A stretch of DNA of 64,000 nucleotides from Brevundimonas sp. NIBR10 (GTDB lineage Bacteria; Pseudomonadota; Alphaproteobacteria; Caulobacterales; Caulobacteraceae), in NCBI RefSeq assembly GCF_027912515.1, contig NZ_CP115464.1:2542001-2606000 (forward strand). The letters are read 5' to 3'. Positions 42,927 through 53,015 of the stretch are shown here, piece after piece; the stretch's first letter is position 1; each line of letters opens with the position of its first letter. Made by a program: the position numbers and the translations under genes. Below the pieces are notes generated by a model. The model saw only the letters and a program-made list of their open reading frames with translations. It did no database searches and had not been told where the DNA came from.

Positions 42927-44314
42927 GCCTGTGGCTTCCTGATGAGCTTGTAGCGAAGGCCTTCGGTGACAATGTTCGAGTGGTAGTAGCTGCCGGTCCC
43001 AGACGCCGTGAACACAAGCTCGAACTTCATGGTCAGGCCGACCGGCGTGCAGGTCAGGGCGAAGAAGTTCGCATTTCCCGAGGACACTTCTGTTGAGTCG
43101 ATGGTGACCGCAGCCAAGGCTCCGGTGTTGTCCTCAACCCGGCCGACGACCTTCAGGCTCCCGCCCGCCACGCCCTGAACAAGACCGTGGGCAGTGAAGG
43201 TGAACTCGACGCCCGTGTATGCGGCGATGTCGATCTGATACAGCCAGCGGGTGTGCGCGCCGGTCGCGAGGCCTTGTTTGTAGACACCGGTGCCCCGGCT
43301 ATCGACGCCTTGAGTCTTGACCCGGCTCTCGGTCATGAGCGGCATGGACGAGACCGGATCGATCTCCCCGCCGACCGCGACGTCAATGACCCAGCCGTGG
43401 ATGCTCTCGGGCGGCGTCGTGGTGAAGCGCGCCAGATAGCGAGCCTGGGCGTCCAGTTGCCCGTTCGTGATGCGGACGTTGGTCATATATTCGCCGACGT
43501 CGCAGGAGATCAGAGCGGCCTCAGCGGCTGTGATCTGGCCCGGCTCGAACGTGATGTCGCCGATGACCGTGGACGGAGACGACACCTTGAACCGCAGGAC
43601 GGCGGGCTTGGTTTCGAGATCGCCGGCCGTGACGCCGGTATCCCACGCCTGATTGCCCTTGAAGGACCGGAAGTGGTTCCCGGTGCCCGACCCGTCCTCG
43701 GCGAGGAAGGTGTATTTGGCGTTGATCGCGCCGACCAGGGCCGGGTCGTAGAACGTCCACAGATCCTCGATCAGGTTGTTGTTGAACCAGTTTTCCTCGC
43801 CGTGGATCGAGGCGCGCGTACCGAGCGCGTTGTGCATGGTCGTGAAGCAGCCGATCGACGTGATGCGGTTGAACTTGCAGTTCTCGACCAGGTGCGAGTC
43901 GCCGGTCAGCTTGAGCGCGCTCGTCGCCGTGTTGGAGATCGAGCCGATGGTGTTGACGGCCTTGAACCGGCCGATCGTGCGGTTGCGCTGGGGGGCGGCG
44001 ACGGCACAGGTCATGTGGGGTTTGTTGGTCGGGATCGTCCACACCGACGCCTCGTCAAATCCGACAAGGTTCGGAACGCCCTCCAGCTCAATCCCATCGG
44101 CCAGCGAGAAGACGTTCGGCGGCATGATGGCCGTGCCGCCCTCGTTGATCGACGCCTGGATCATCGCCTCGATCGCGACCGTGTACGGCCCGGATGCGAG
44201 GCCCGTGCTGACGTCCTCGAACGTCCGTGCCTTGACGCCGCCGCCGGTCTTGTCCCGGAATCCCTTGGGGTCGGCAGACAGCCCCGCAGGCTCGGTGTAG
44301 GTGATCCCGGCCAT
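42923..44314 (-). CDS. phage tailspike or receptor-binding protein, beta-helix type
   Basis: 463 residues. The sequence begins 'MAGITYTEPAGLSADPKGF' and soon shows 'AIEAMIQASINEGGTAIMPPNVFSLADGI', the entry typical of pectate-lyase-like beta-helix tailspikes. Asn/Ser/Thr-rich coils follow ('SALKLTGDSHLVENCKFNRI'). The C-terminal 110 residues look like a separate beta-sandwich. It may bind or cleave a surface polysaccharide. Two bases separate it from the upstream fibre gene. Confidence 0.75.
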   Translation of the reverse strand: MAGITYTEPAGLSADPKGFRDKTGGGVKARTFEDVSTGLASGPYTVAIEAMIQASINEGGTAIMPPNVFSLADGIELEGVPNLVGFDEASVWTIPTNKPHMTCAVAAPQRNRTIGRFKAVNTIGSISNTATSALKLTGDSHLVENCKFNRITSIGCFTTMHNALGTRASIHGEENWFNNNLIEDLWTFYDPALVGAINAKYTFLAEDGSGTGNHFRSFKGNQAWDTGVTAGDLETKPAVLRFKVSSPSTVIGDITFEPGQITAAEAALISCDVGEYMTNVRITNGQLDAQARYLARFTTTPPESIHGWVIDVAVGGEIDPVSSMPLMTESRVKTQGVDSRGTGVYKQGLATGAHTRWLYQIDIAAYTGVEFTFTAHGLVQGVAGGSLKVVGRVEDNTGALAAVTIDSTEVSSGNANFFALTCTPVGLTMKFELVFTASGTGSYYHSNIVTEGLRYKLIRKPQA

Positions 44315-44316
44315 CG

Positions 44317-46806
44317 TTACACCTGCTGGAGAATGGATGCGAAGAAGCCGGTGCCGTCGCCGGCCGCTCCGTCGCCGCTGTTCGGGTCGGTGACCGACGC
44401 GTCGAAATCGACCGGCGTGACGGTGCCGATCGCGTTGCGGTAGGTCTTCGTGTCGAGGGTGCTGGCGCCGGTCACAGTCACACCGACGTCGAGGCCGACC
44501 CATGCAGCATCGGACCCAGAAGTGCGCAGATCGTAGGCTCGGGCCCCGATGCAGTTGACCAGCAGGAAATGCTCGTCGGATGTCGCGCCGGTGATCCCGC
44601 AGTATTGCAGCTTGCCGGTGAGATCGAGGCCGACCACGCCATCGAAATAGCCAGACCGCTCCTTGTGGTAGCGGAAGGTCGTGCGGACATCGAAGTCTTC
44701 GATCTTGCCGAAGGTCGCCGCAGACGCGGTGATCCGAGCGTCGATAGCGTTGCCGGCGAATCCTTCCATCTGGCCCGGGTTGAACTTGAAGGTGCTGAGC
44801 TTCGCGCCGTTCCGCGCGTTCATCCGCAGCCCGTGCAGGGCCGTGATCGTGCCGTCCGCGCCGTCGCCCTGGACTTTGCAGTCCTCCGACCAGGTGAAAT
44901 CACCCATGGTCTTGGCCTTGCCCGAGGCGGCCTCGCCATAGAAGTCGTATGCGATGCCCGCGCGACCGCCGTACGATTGCGTGTCGCCGAAGAAGGAGAC
45001 GTTGCGGATCTCTGCGACGTTGGGGGCACCGGCGCCCGTTTCACTGTTGACGACGCGCACGCCATAGCCGCCGCCCGCGCCGGTCTGCGGCGGAGCGAAG
45101 GTGCAGGACTCGACGTCAACCTCGGTCGTTTGTGCGCCGCCTGGCGACAGGCCGACGTGCAGGCCGGTGGATACGGCCTTGGTGTTCGAGATCGCCGTGC
45201 AGTTCTTGAGGTGCAGGCGGTTGAGCGACCGGATCTCGAAGCAGCGGGTGAAGTCGGTCGCGTGAACATTCCGAACGATGTTCGGGATCAGGCCGGTCAG
45301 GCGCTTGTCGTTGGACCCGTCCGCGTTCGCGCCGCCGTCGCCAGCAATCAGGATGCCGACGTCGGTAGGCGTACTGGACGGGACGACCGAGAAGTCTTGC
45401 AGGCTGTATTCACAGATCGCCGCGTTGCCCGTCTGGGCCCCACGCACATAGATGGCCGCCGCGTCGCCGGAGCCGCCGATCGGATAGAAGCGTGTGCCCG
45501 AGCCGTCCGGCGAAACGCCGGCGCCGTGGACATGCTGGGGTCGGTTCAACTCAGGAAGAAGCAGGAACGGGTCTTCGAGCGCATAGGCCTCGTCGAGGAA
45601 GGCCATCTTCTGGGAGGCCCGCGCCATGCGATTCAGCTTGGCGGCCACCGGAGTCGGGGAATCCCCGTCGACCTCGGCCTCGTCATAGTCGCCGAACGCG
45701 CCAAACCACGGAGCCCAGGCCTCGACCAGGCCGCGCATTTCGCCTGCGCCGATGCACCAGTTGGCCCACGACGGGGCGATGATCCGCGACGTGGGGGGAA
45801 CGGTCAGGGTCTTGCCGGACGCGATGCTGACCTGCCCCCGCGTGATGTCGAGCGTGCAGTATTCCGGCAGCGTCTCGTCGTCGTTGACGTAGAGGACGCC
45901 GCTGTGGTGGGTCAGATACCGGCCCGTCGACAGGGCCGTGACCAGCGCGGCGCTGTCGTCGGTGACGCCATCCCGGTAGATCGTGGCGTAGTCATAGACG
46001 TCGATGACGCGGCTGAACCGGACGTCGGAGCGCAACAGGCGGCCCGACGGCACGACCCGCTCGGCGTTCGCCGTGATGTCGGCCACCACGGCGGCGGGCT
46101 CGACATAGCCGGATACGCTCGCGCCCGAAGTGGGAATCGTCACCCAGGTTGCGGTCGTTGTGCCGTCGCAGGTGATCGCATCCTCTTGCGGGAGGCCCGC
46201 GACCCAGAGGCGTACACGGCGGACAGTGGCCGCAGACACGGCGACCGGGAGGGTAAAGGTGGCGGCCGTGAAGTCCTGATCGGTGTCGATCGGATAGCTG
46301 GCCGTGACCATCGCAGCAGCAGCAGCCACCGCGACGGCGGCCGCGTTCTGTGCGACCAGAGCGTCCTCGGCGGCCGATACGGCGGCGGCGGATGCGGACG
46401 TGTCGATGGCGAGTTGCTGCCGGGCCAGGTCTTGCTGACGCGCCGTGACCTTGTTCAGGTCGCTGTTCAGCGCGGGCATGCCCAGCGGGGCCGACCGGCT
46501 GAACTGGCTCTCGCGCTCGCCGACCACGAAGCGGTCCACCGTCACGGTGACATTGGCCACCGGGGTGTTCAGCGTCACCTCGCCGGAGCCGTATCCGCCC
46601 TCGACGGTCTCGCCGTTCTGGATGAAAAAGCCCTCGACGGTGTAGAGGCTCGCATCCAGCAGGACCGGGCCGTCACCGGAGTCGATGTAGATCAGGACGT
46701 CGGCCGCATCCCAGAACGGGAAGTCGAACGGAAACACCGCCTGGGGCGTCGCGCCGACAACCGTATCGGGCGCGGTATCGAAGGCTGGGACGACGACGTT
46801 GGCCAT
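44317..46806 (-). CDS. phage tail fibre/tailspike protein with virion-anchor domain
   Basis: 829 residues. The first 130 or so ('TPQAVFPFDFPFWDAADVLIYI', 'GYGSGEVTLNTPVANVTVTVDR') resemble the T7-type fibre N-terminal anchor that joins the tail tube. An Ala-rich coiled region ('ALVAQNAAAVAVAAAAAMV') links it to a long beta-helix with Asn- and Gly-rich turns. No catalytic site can be named. It is preceded by the repeated element 31 bases before the ATG, with an 8-bp hairpin between them. Confidence 0.85.
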   Translation of the reverse strand: MANVVVPAFDTAPDTVVGATPQAVFPFDFPFWDAADVLIYIDSGDGPVLLDASLYTVEGFFIQNGETVEGGYGSGEVTLNTPVANVTVTVDRFVVGERESQFSRSAPLGMPALNSDLNKVTARQQDLARQQLAIDTSASAAAVSAAEDALVAQNAAAVAVAAAAAMVTASYPIDTDQDFTAATFTLPVAVSAATVRRVRLWVAGLPQEDAITCDGTTTATWVTIPTSGASVSGYVEPAAVVADITANAERVVPSGRLLRSDVRFSRVIDVYDYATIYRDGVTDDSAALVTALSTGRYLTHHSGVLYVNDDETLPEYCTLDITRGQVSIASGKTLTVPPTSRIIAPSWANWCIGAGEMRGLVEAWAPWFGAFGDYDEAEVDGDSPTPVAAKLNRMARASQKMAFLDEAYALEDPFLLLPELNRPQHVHGAGVSPDGSGTRFYPIGGSGDAAAIYVRGAQTGNAAICEYSLQDFSVVPSSTPTDVGILIAGDGGANADGSNDKRLTGLIPNIVRNVHATDFTRCFEIRSLNRLHLKNCTAISNTKAVSTGLHVGLSPGGAQTTEVDVESCTFAPPQTGAGGGYGVRVVNSETGAGAPNVAEIRNVSFFGDTQSYGGRAGIAYDFYGEAASGKAKTMGDFTWSEDCKVQGDGADGTITALHGLRMNARNGAKLSTFKFNPGQMEGFAGNAIDARITASAATFGKIEDFDVRTTFRYHKERSGYFDGVVGLDLTGKLQYCGITGATSDEHFLLVNCIGARAYDLRTSGSDAAWVGLDVGVTVTGASTLDTKTYRNAIGTVTPVDFDASVTDPNSGDGAAGDGTGFFASILQQV

Positions 46807-46837
46807 GGTCGCAGGGTCGGGCCTGCGACGCGGGGCC

Positions 46838-46850
46838 GGAATGCACCGCT
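46838..46850 (-). promoter_or_regulatory. repeated phage late-gene element, copy A
   Basis: Minus strand AGCGGTGCATTCC. It overlaps the TAG stop of the 1,316-residue protein gene and lies 31 bases before the tail fibre ATG. Between them is hairpin GTCGCAGG / CCTGCGAC (46,808-46,829) and no clear Shine-Dalgarno sequence. Confidence 0.65.
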
Positions 46851-49800
46851 ATGGGCGCAGCAGCATGGCCGGCGCGTCCTCGCCCTCGACCTTCTCGCCC
46901 CACGATGTCGTGCGGCCCTGCGCATCGCTGGCCAGGTCGTCGAGGTAGGCGGCCGATCCCTCGGTGCGCAGGCGGGATTCCACCTGGGGCCACAGCTCGA
47001 TCAGGGCATCGTAGTCATAGGCCTTGTCCTGACCGACGCCGAGGCGGCGTTGCAACTCGGCCGCGACCTCGGGCGCCATCGCCTCAAGCTGGCCCCAAAG
47101 CTCGTTGCGATCCTCCAGCGCCTTGTTCTGGAATCCGGGCTGGCGCGTCACCACCATGGCGTTGCGCAGCTCGGCGACCGTCACGCGCTCGATCGCGTCC
47201 TCGATCGTCTGGCGGGTCGTGCGGTTCATCGGGGGCAGGGGGGCGCCGCCGTCCTTGGGTTCGGCACCGTTCAGCTCGCCCATCATCCGGCTAGCCTCGC
47301 GAGCGAAGACCTCGGCGCGGATCAGGGGGTGCAGCCGGCGCGTTGACGCCTCGCCCTGCTGGCTCATGACGAACGCCTGCCCGGCGTCGTCAAGCTCGGT
47401 GAAGATCGCCTGCGCCGCCTCGGGACGGCCGCGCTCCTGATACTCCTTGATGCCGTTCAGGGCCCGGCGCAGTTCCGACGACTTGGCCCCGGCGCGGTCG
47501 TAGAACTCGCGCTTGTCCTGCGAGCCCCGGAAGGCCGGGCTGACGAAGCGTCGGACCACAGGCAGATCAGTCCATGACCCGCTCGGACGGTCGGGATCGG
47601 CCGCGTCGCTCGCGCCCATGATGTACGAGCCGAACGGGCCGCCGAAACCCTGGATCGCATAGTCGATCTTGGCCGGGCTGATGTTCAGCAGATCACCCAG
47701 CGACTTCGACAGGCTGCTGTTCCAGACCTGGTACTGAAGCTCGGGCGGCATGGACTCCAGGTACTCGGGCACGATCGGGCGGCCGGTCTGGGCATTGGTG
47801 TTCGACTTCAGGCCGCCGAAGACATCGGCCAGCGGGATCCCTGTCGGCGGGGCAAACAGCATGGCCAGTCCCTTCCACATCTTGCCCCACGCTTCCTCGT
47901 CCTGACCGACGGTCGCCTCGATCCCGCGCTCGGCGATGTTGGACAGGAAGGCGAGCTCGAACGGCTTGGGGATGCGATACAGGTTGCCGGCGAACGGGAT
48001 CGTCCAGTGGGTCGCCCGGGTCTTCTCGTTGGCCTGCTGATAGTCCGGGTCGTCATGGAACATGGCCGCGATGGCCGCGCCGAACGTCGCGATGGCCGCC
48101 ACCTTGGTCCACGCCTTGCCCGCCAGCTTGAGGGCCGCCGCGTCCTCGGCACGCATGTTGCCGCCAGGCTGGCCGGAGATCAGTGGGCGCAGGGCATCTT
48201 TCAGCGGCACGCGCGTCAAAGCTCCGTCGGTGCCCAGCACGCGCAAGGTCTTGTCGAGGCCCTGCACATAGGCGTTCAGGAAGGTCACCAAGCGGCGGGT
48301 GTAGTGCATCTTCGAGCCGTGGCGGCCGAAGTCGATGACGTCGCGCGCCGTGAACGACGCCTCGATCAGGGAATCGTATTCCGATAGCCCGGCCTTCCGC
48401 GCACGATCGAACCCGCGCTTAAAGATTTGTAGGCGGGTGCCGACCTCGGTGACCTCGCTCAGCTGGAGCAGGCCGCCGAGGCTCGACAGGTATTTGGCCT
48501 TGATGCCCTTCTGCGCCAGCGCCAGCACGTCGGCCTTGTGCAGCGCCTCGCCCAGCATGGCCGTGTTCGCACCGCCTGCCAGCCCGCCGCCCAGGTTGTA
48601 GACCCGCGAGGCATCGGCGCCGGTGAACTCGTCGATCACGCCTTTGGCCCCTTCGCCGGGCTTGAACCCGACGTCGGTCACGATCCACGTCGACAGCTGG
48701 TCGCGGATGAAGTTGGAGAACAGGAACGCCGGGTCGCGGGTGATCGTGCGGGCCAGCAGGGTGGTCCCGGCGGCGACGGTATTCAGGAAGGTGTCCTGCA
48801 TGTCCTTGGACATGCCGCCCATGGCCTCGAAGACGTCCTTGCCCCACTCCTGGTCGACGATCTCCCATGCTTCGCGTTGACCATTGCGCCATGCGTACAG
48901 GATGGCCTGGCCCGCGTCGTTGACCTCACCGGTGCGCCATTCATCGGCGGCCTCGGTGTCGAACAGGTCCATGGTGTCGTCACCGCGCGCGCCCTCGACC
49001 TTGCGGACAGGGCGAGGGACTTTGCGGATCCAGGCGTTCGCCGCATCCGGGTCGCCGACCGCCTTCGCCACGGCATCGAACCGTTCACCCAGCCGGATCA
49101 GCGACAGGTTCAACTCGTTCTGGCGGATGCGCTGCGACAGGCGATAGGTGCGTTCGATCAGCACGGATGTGGGGTCGACGACATCGCGTTCCGACCCCTT
49201 GAACGCCTTGACCGTCTCGCCCTTGTTCGATGCCGACCCGCCCTTGCCGGTCTTCACCTGGTCGTCCATGACCCGGCGCAGGGGCACGTAGAAGTCCCGA
49301 CCGGCGATCGAGGCGTCGTAGGTCACCTTGTCGATCAGCCCGCCGTCCAAGGCCTTCTTCAACAGCCCGCCGCTGAACTCGTTGACCGAGTCCGACAGCG
49401 CCCGGAACTCGGGATCTTGCGTGTCGATGTGCTGAACGAAGGCGTCGGCCTGTTCCTTGGTGCGGGCGACGGGCGGCTTCTCGATCTCGCCGCGGCCGAA
49501 CCGGTCCCACTCGATGCTCGCGCGCCGGGCGACCATGTATTCGTTGAACCGTTGCAGCGCGACCTCGGGCACCTCACCGGCCCGCTTGGCGCGCACGGAT
49601 ACGGCGGACAGCACGTCCGACATGGCGGGCGTGGTCGGCTCCATGCCGCGATAGGCATGCACGCCATGCAGTAGGTCTTGATGCCCGATCGCGGCCCAAT
49701 CGTACCGGCCGCGCGCCAGCTTGCGCGGGTCTTGGCTGGGCAGCAGGTCTTCGGGTGCACCGGTGATGCCCTCGATGCCGCTGCGCAGGTCTTCGGTGGC

Positions 49801-50799
49801 GCGGTAGAGCGGATGCTGGTCCGACACGACGGCGGTATAGGCGCGACCCAGGAAGTCGCCGACCATCTGTGGAATCTCGCCCTCGCGCACGCGGGCCAGC
49901 GCGTCCTTGATCGGCGACTTGCGATCGACACGCTGGACGATGCCGAACTCGGGAACGACGGGGGCGGCCGGGGTGTCGACGGTGCCGTCGGCACGCGGCA
50001 CGGCGGGCACGTCCACCTCGATGCCGTCAGGGCCCACGACGCTGATGCCCTCGGTTCCGGTGCCGACCAGATCGGGGCGTGGGGCGACAGGATCGGTAAA
50101 GGCGCGGCGGACCATCTGGGATACCGGACGCACGGCATCCGTGGCCCCGCTGATGACGGCCCCGAACACGGCGGCCCCGGCGGTCTGGAGCGGGCTGTAC
50201 TCGTCCTGCACGCCGGACCCGACGTCGTTGCCCTGGAGCAGCACGTCGGCGCCTGCGTTGACGCCAGCAGCCCCGGCCGCACGCCCGACCACGGTCTTCC
50301 CGGGCGCGACCCATGAATCCGGCGAAACGCCAGCACCGACCACCTGACCGGCAAGGAAGGCCGCGAAATCGCCCACACCCCCGATCGGATCGGCCGCTGC
50401 GCGCGCATCGTATGATGCCCGACGGGCCCGCTCGCGCGCGATCATGGGCGCGTCACGGCGGGTCTGGTCGTTCACGCTGCGGAGGTAACCCCGATCCTGC
50501 CCAAGGGTGGCGTCCAGAACGCGGTCGGTATTTCCGCCCTCAAGAATCTGAGGGGTCAGGAAGAAGTCCGCCATCGGGTCCACGCCATCATTCTGGGGAT
50601 CGAGCGACCTCTGGAGTTGGCCGGCACCCGACCGTTCCCAGCCGTCCTGCACGTTCTCAAGGAACCGCTGGCCCCATGACCGCTGCGGCGGATCCTTGAC
50701 CATGCCGCGCCGCATCAGTTCTTCATAGGCCGCCTTCTGCTCGGGCCGCATGGCATTGCGGCGGTAGAGCTCGGCCATCGCCGCCTCGCGCTCGCTCAT
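46849..50799 (-). CDS. large phage internal virion protein (T7 gp16-like position, LPD38-type domain)
   Basis: 1,316 residues, the largest gene here. The region around residue 700 ('LLARTITRDPAFLFSNFIRD') followed by 'RRLVTFLNAYVQGLDKTLRVL' matches the style of the large polyvalent protein domain LPD38 seen in phage ejection proteins. Gly/Ala-rich hydrophobic patches ('AGVNAGADVLL') occur near residue 190. By position it corresponds to the T7 gp16 ejection protein. The Glu of T7's transglycosylase is instead in the gene upstream. It overlaps that gene by ATGA. Confidence 0.82.
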   Translation of the reverse strand: MSEREAAMAELYRRNAMRPEQKAAYEELMRRGMVKDPPQRSWGQRFLENVQDGWERSGAGQLQRSLDPQNDGVDPMADFFLTPQILEGGNTDRVLDATLGQDRGYLRSVNDQTRRDAPMIARERARRASYDARAAADPIGGVGDFAAFLAGQVVGAGVSPDSWVAPGKTVVGRAAGAAGVNAGADVLLQGNDVGSGVQDEYSPLQTAGAAVFGAVISGATDAVRPVSQMVRRAFTDPVAPRPDLVGTGTEGISVVGPDGIEVDVPAVPRADGTVDTPAAPVVPEFGIVQRVDRKSPIKDALARVREGEIPQMVGDFLGRAYTAVVSDQHPLYRATEDLRSGIEGITGAPEDLLPSQDPRKLARGRYDWAAIGHQDLLHGVHAYRGMEPTTPAMSDVLSAVSVRAKRAGEVPEVALQRFNEYMVARRASIEWDRFGRGEIEKPPVARTKEQADAFVQHIDTQDPEFRALSDSVNEFSGGLLKKALDGGLIDKVTYDASIAGRDFYVPLRRVMDDQVKTGKGGSASNKGETVKAFKGSERDVVDPTSVLIERTYRLSQRIRQNELNLSLIRLGERFDAVAKAVGDPDAANAWIRKVPRPVRKVEGARGDDTMDLFDTEAADEWRTGEVNDAGQAILYAWRNGQREAWEIVDQEWGKDVFEAMGGMSKDMQDTFLNTVAAGTTLLARTITRDPAFLFSNFIRDQLSTWIVTDVGFKPGEGAKGVIDEFTGADASRVYNLGGGLAGGANTAMLGEALHKADVLALAQKGIKAKYLSSLGGLLQLSEVTEVGTRLQIFKRGFDRARKAGLSEYDSLIEASFTARDVIDFGRHGSKMHYTRRLVTFLNAYVQGLDKTLRVLGTDGALTRVPLKDALRPLISGQPGGNMRAEDAAALKLAGKAWTKVAAIATFGAAIAAMFHDDPDYQQANEKTRATHWTIPFAGNLYRIPKPFELAFLSNIAERGIEATVGQDEEAWGKMWKGLAMLFAPPTGIPLADVFGGLKSNTNAQTGRPIVPEYLESMPPELQYQVWNSSLSKSLGDLLNISPAKIDYAIQGFGGPFGSYIMGASDAADPDRPSGSWTDLPVVRRFVSPAFRGSQDKREFYDRAGAKSSELRRALNGIKEYQERGRPEAAQAIFTELDDAGQAFVMSQQGEASTRRLHPLIRAEVFAREASRMMGELNGAEPKDGGAPLPPMNRTTRQTIEDAIERVTVAELRNAMVVTRQPGFQNKALEDRNELWGQLEAMAPEVAAELQRRLGVGQDKAYDYDALIELWPQVESRLRTEGSAAYLDDLASDAQGRTTSWGEKVEGEDAPAMLLRP

Positions 50800-53015
50800 T
50801 GGCCATACGCCATGCGGTTCAGTTCTTCGACCGACATGGCGCTCACGCTACGGCCGGATGCGCCCGCGCCGGCACGGTTAATGGTCTCGGCGCGCGCGGC
50901 GGACCCGGCCTGCTGGACAAGCTGGGGCGTCGGACGCTGGCCAGCCGTCGCCGTCTGCGTAAGCCTCGCCGAGATCATGGCCGCGAACCGCGTATCGCCC
51001 CGGACCTCCAGCACGTCCTGCAAGACCTGCTGGCCATAGCGTCCGTGCATTTGAACGACGCGCTGCTGGTAGCGCGTGAAGCCGTCGGTGTCGTTCGCCC
51101 GGGCGAACCGCTCCAGGTCACCGGCATAGACCGCCAGAGATTGGACCGGCAGGGTTTGGCGACGACCAGAGGCTATGCCCGTGCGCTCCTGCGCATCGAG
51201 ATTGGCCTGCACATAGCCCTCGACCGCCGGGACGCTGTTGGGCGCCGCCATATACCGTTCGCGCGCTGCCTTCACGGCGAAGTCTTGCTGGACGCTGACG
51301 GCCGGGTCGGCGTTGCGAACGGAGCGCTGGCCCTGATAGGCGTCATAGGCCTGTGCCGCACGACCGGCGCCCAACGCCGCCAGCACCTTGCGCGGATATT
51401 CGGCCGACCGCGGATTCCCGCGCGACTCCACGCCCGCAAGCCATGCCTCGCGCGTGATACCGCCGGAGCGCGGATCGCCGACCGACCGCAGCCAGCCGTC
51501 CACATTGCCCTCGCCCGCGTGATAGGCGGTGACGGCGAGGAAGGTGTCGCCGTTGTAGCGGTCCAGCAGTTCCTTCAGGTAGGCCTTCCCGATCTGCTGG
51601 TTGTAGGCCGGATCGTTCCGCAGGCGGTTGGCGTCGAAGGCCAGGCCCAGCGAGCCCGCAATGCGGCGGGCGGTCTCAGGGATCACCTGCATGACACCCA
51701 TGGCACCGCCACCGGCCGGACCCGCGCCGTCGGGGTCCGCGCTCATGAGTCCGTTTCGGCCGCCGCTCTCGACCTGCATGACCGCTGCGGCGACGGTGTT
51801 CAGGTCCGCGTCGTCGCCGACGATCGGCATGTTGGCCAGGGTCGTGCGCTGGGCTGTGCGCTCGGCAATGCGAGCCGCCGCCTCTTCGGGCCCGAGATTG
51901 GACAGGTCGCCGACCAGCTGGTGAAACTCCAGCGCATCGGCGCGCTTCTTGTACCAAGCGGCGACCCCGGCATTGCCGCTAACGGCCCGCACCATGTCCT
52001 CGGTCAGGCCGGAGCCTTGGCCGGTCAGTTGCATCCGGCCGACGTCTTCCTCGACCTGCCGGTCCATTTCGCGCTCGGCCGCATTGCGTTCGGCCTCGGC
52101 GGCGTTGCGGCGCTGGTTGGCCAGCCCGACTTCCTGGTTCAGGGCGTCGCGGGCGCTGCTGCTGGCCAGCGCCTTCTCGGTCGGCGACAGGCCCATGTCC
52201 GTGGTCTGGAGCGCCTGCAACTCGGCATAGGCCGCGTCCGTGCCCTCGGTGCGCTGGATGTTCAGGATGTGCGCCGACACCGCGCCGGCCTTGATGCGGC
52301 CGACCGTCTCGTCACGCTTCAGGGCGGCTTCTTCGGGCGACATCTGGAAGGCCGGGTTGTCGGCCAGTCCGTCGTACATGAGCTGGATCTGGAGCAGGTT
52401 GCCCTGCACCTGCTCGCTGGCCAGAACATCGGCGAGCGGCTGGCCGGTGGCGAGGCCGATCGTCTCGGTCGTCAGCCGCTCAATACGGGCCACCGTCGCG
52501 CCCTCGGCCTCGCGAAGGTCCGCCTGGGCCCGGGCGCCACGGATGGTCGACAGGATGCCGTTGCTGCGCTGATCGAAATCGGCGCTCCAGTCCATCGCGA
52601 GCGCGGCGGGAACGGCGGCCGTGATGGCGTTCGATCGATAGTCGGCGGCGGCCTTCTGGTATCCCTCGGGATCGTAGAGGTGTTCGGCCTTCAGCGCGTC
52701 CAGGTCGGCGTCACGCTGGTTCGATAGCCGCGCCATCGTGCCCTGCTGGAGCGCGGCGTTGTAACGGGCGTCGGCGCCGGTGATGACCGTGCGCTGGTTG
52801 AACTCGCCCGCCGCAAAGTCGTGGTTCGCGATCTCTACGGCCTGCTGCTGCACGGCGGGCTCGATGACGTCGACCAGGCGGCCGAGTCCTTGCGCGGCCT
52901 GTCCGAATGCCTCGGAAGCAGCAGCTTCACCCGCGCCGAACCCGCGCGTGTCGGCCAGTGTGGTCGCGACGTCTCCACGGCGGCCGGTGTCGATCCCCGT
53001 TCCTGCGCCGGCCAT
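50796..53015 (-). CDS. phage internal virion protein with lytic transglycosylase domain
   Basis: 739 residues. A helical N-terminal 380 residues precede an SLT domain: catalytic Glu in 'AVMQVESGGRNG' near residue 415, 'GGGAMGVMQVIPETARRIA', and 'FLAVTAYHAGEGNVDGWL'. It would cut peptidoglycan locally during DNA entry, as virion-associated lysozymes do. In T7 the domain is in gp16; here it is in the middle gene of the three, as in several other podoviruses. Confidence 0.92.
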   Translation of the reverse strand: MAGAGTGIDTGRRGDVATTLADTRGFGAGEAAASEAFGQAAQGLGRLVDVIEPAVQQQAVEIANHDFAAGEFNQRTVITGADARYNAALQQGTMARLSNQRDADLDALKAEHLYDPEGYQKAAADYRSNAITAAVPAALAMDWSADFDQRSNGILSTIRGARAQADLREAEGATVARIERLTTETIGLATGQPLADVLASEQVQGNLLQIQLMYDGLADNPAFQMSPEEAALKRDETVGRIKAGAVSAHILNIQRTEGTDAAYAELQALQTTDMGLSPTEKALASSSARDALNQEVGLANQRRNAAEAERNAAEREMDRQVEEDVGRMQLTGQGSGLTEDMVRAVSGNAGVAAWYKKRADALEFHQLVGDLSNLGPEEAAARIAERTAQRTTLANMPIVGDDADLNTVAAAVMQVESGGRNGLMSADPDGAGPAGGGAMGVMQVIPETARRIAGSLGLAFDANRLRNDPAYNQQIGKAYLKELLDRYNGDTFLAVTAYHAGEGNVDGWLRSVGDPRSGGITREAWLAGVESRGNPRSAEYPRKVLAALGAGRAAQAYDAYQGQRSVRNADPAVSVQQDFAVKAARERYMAAPNSVPAVEGYVQANLDAQERTGIASGRRQTLPVQSLAVYAGDLERFARANDTDGFTRYQQRVVQMHGRYGQQVLQDVLEVRGDTRFAAMISARLTQTATAGQRPTPQLVQQAGSAARAETINRAGAGASGRSVSAMSVEELNRMAYGQ

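Noticed and set aside
44569..47346. 925-codon plus-strand frame across the tail fibre gene
   Set aside because: Shadow of the minus-strand fibre and ejection genes; composition is Arg/Ala/Gly-rich with no domain.
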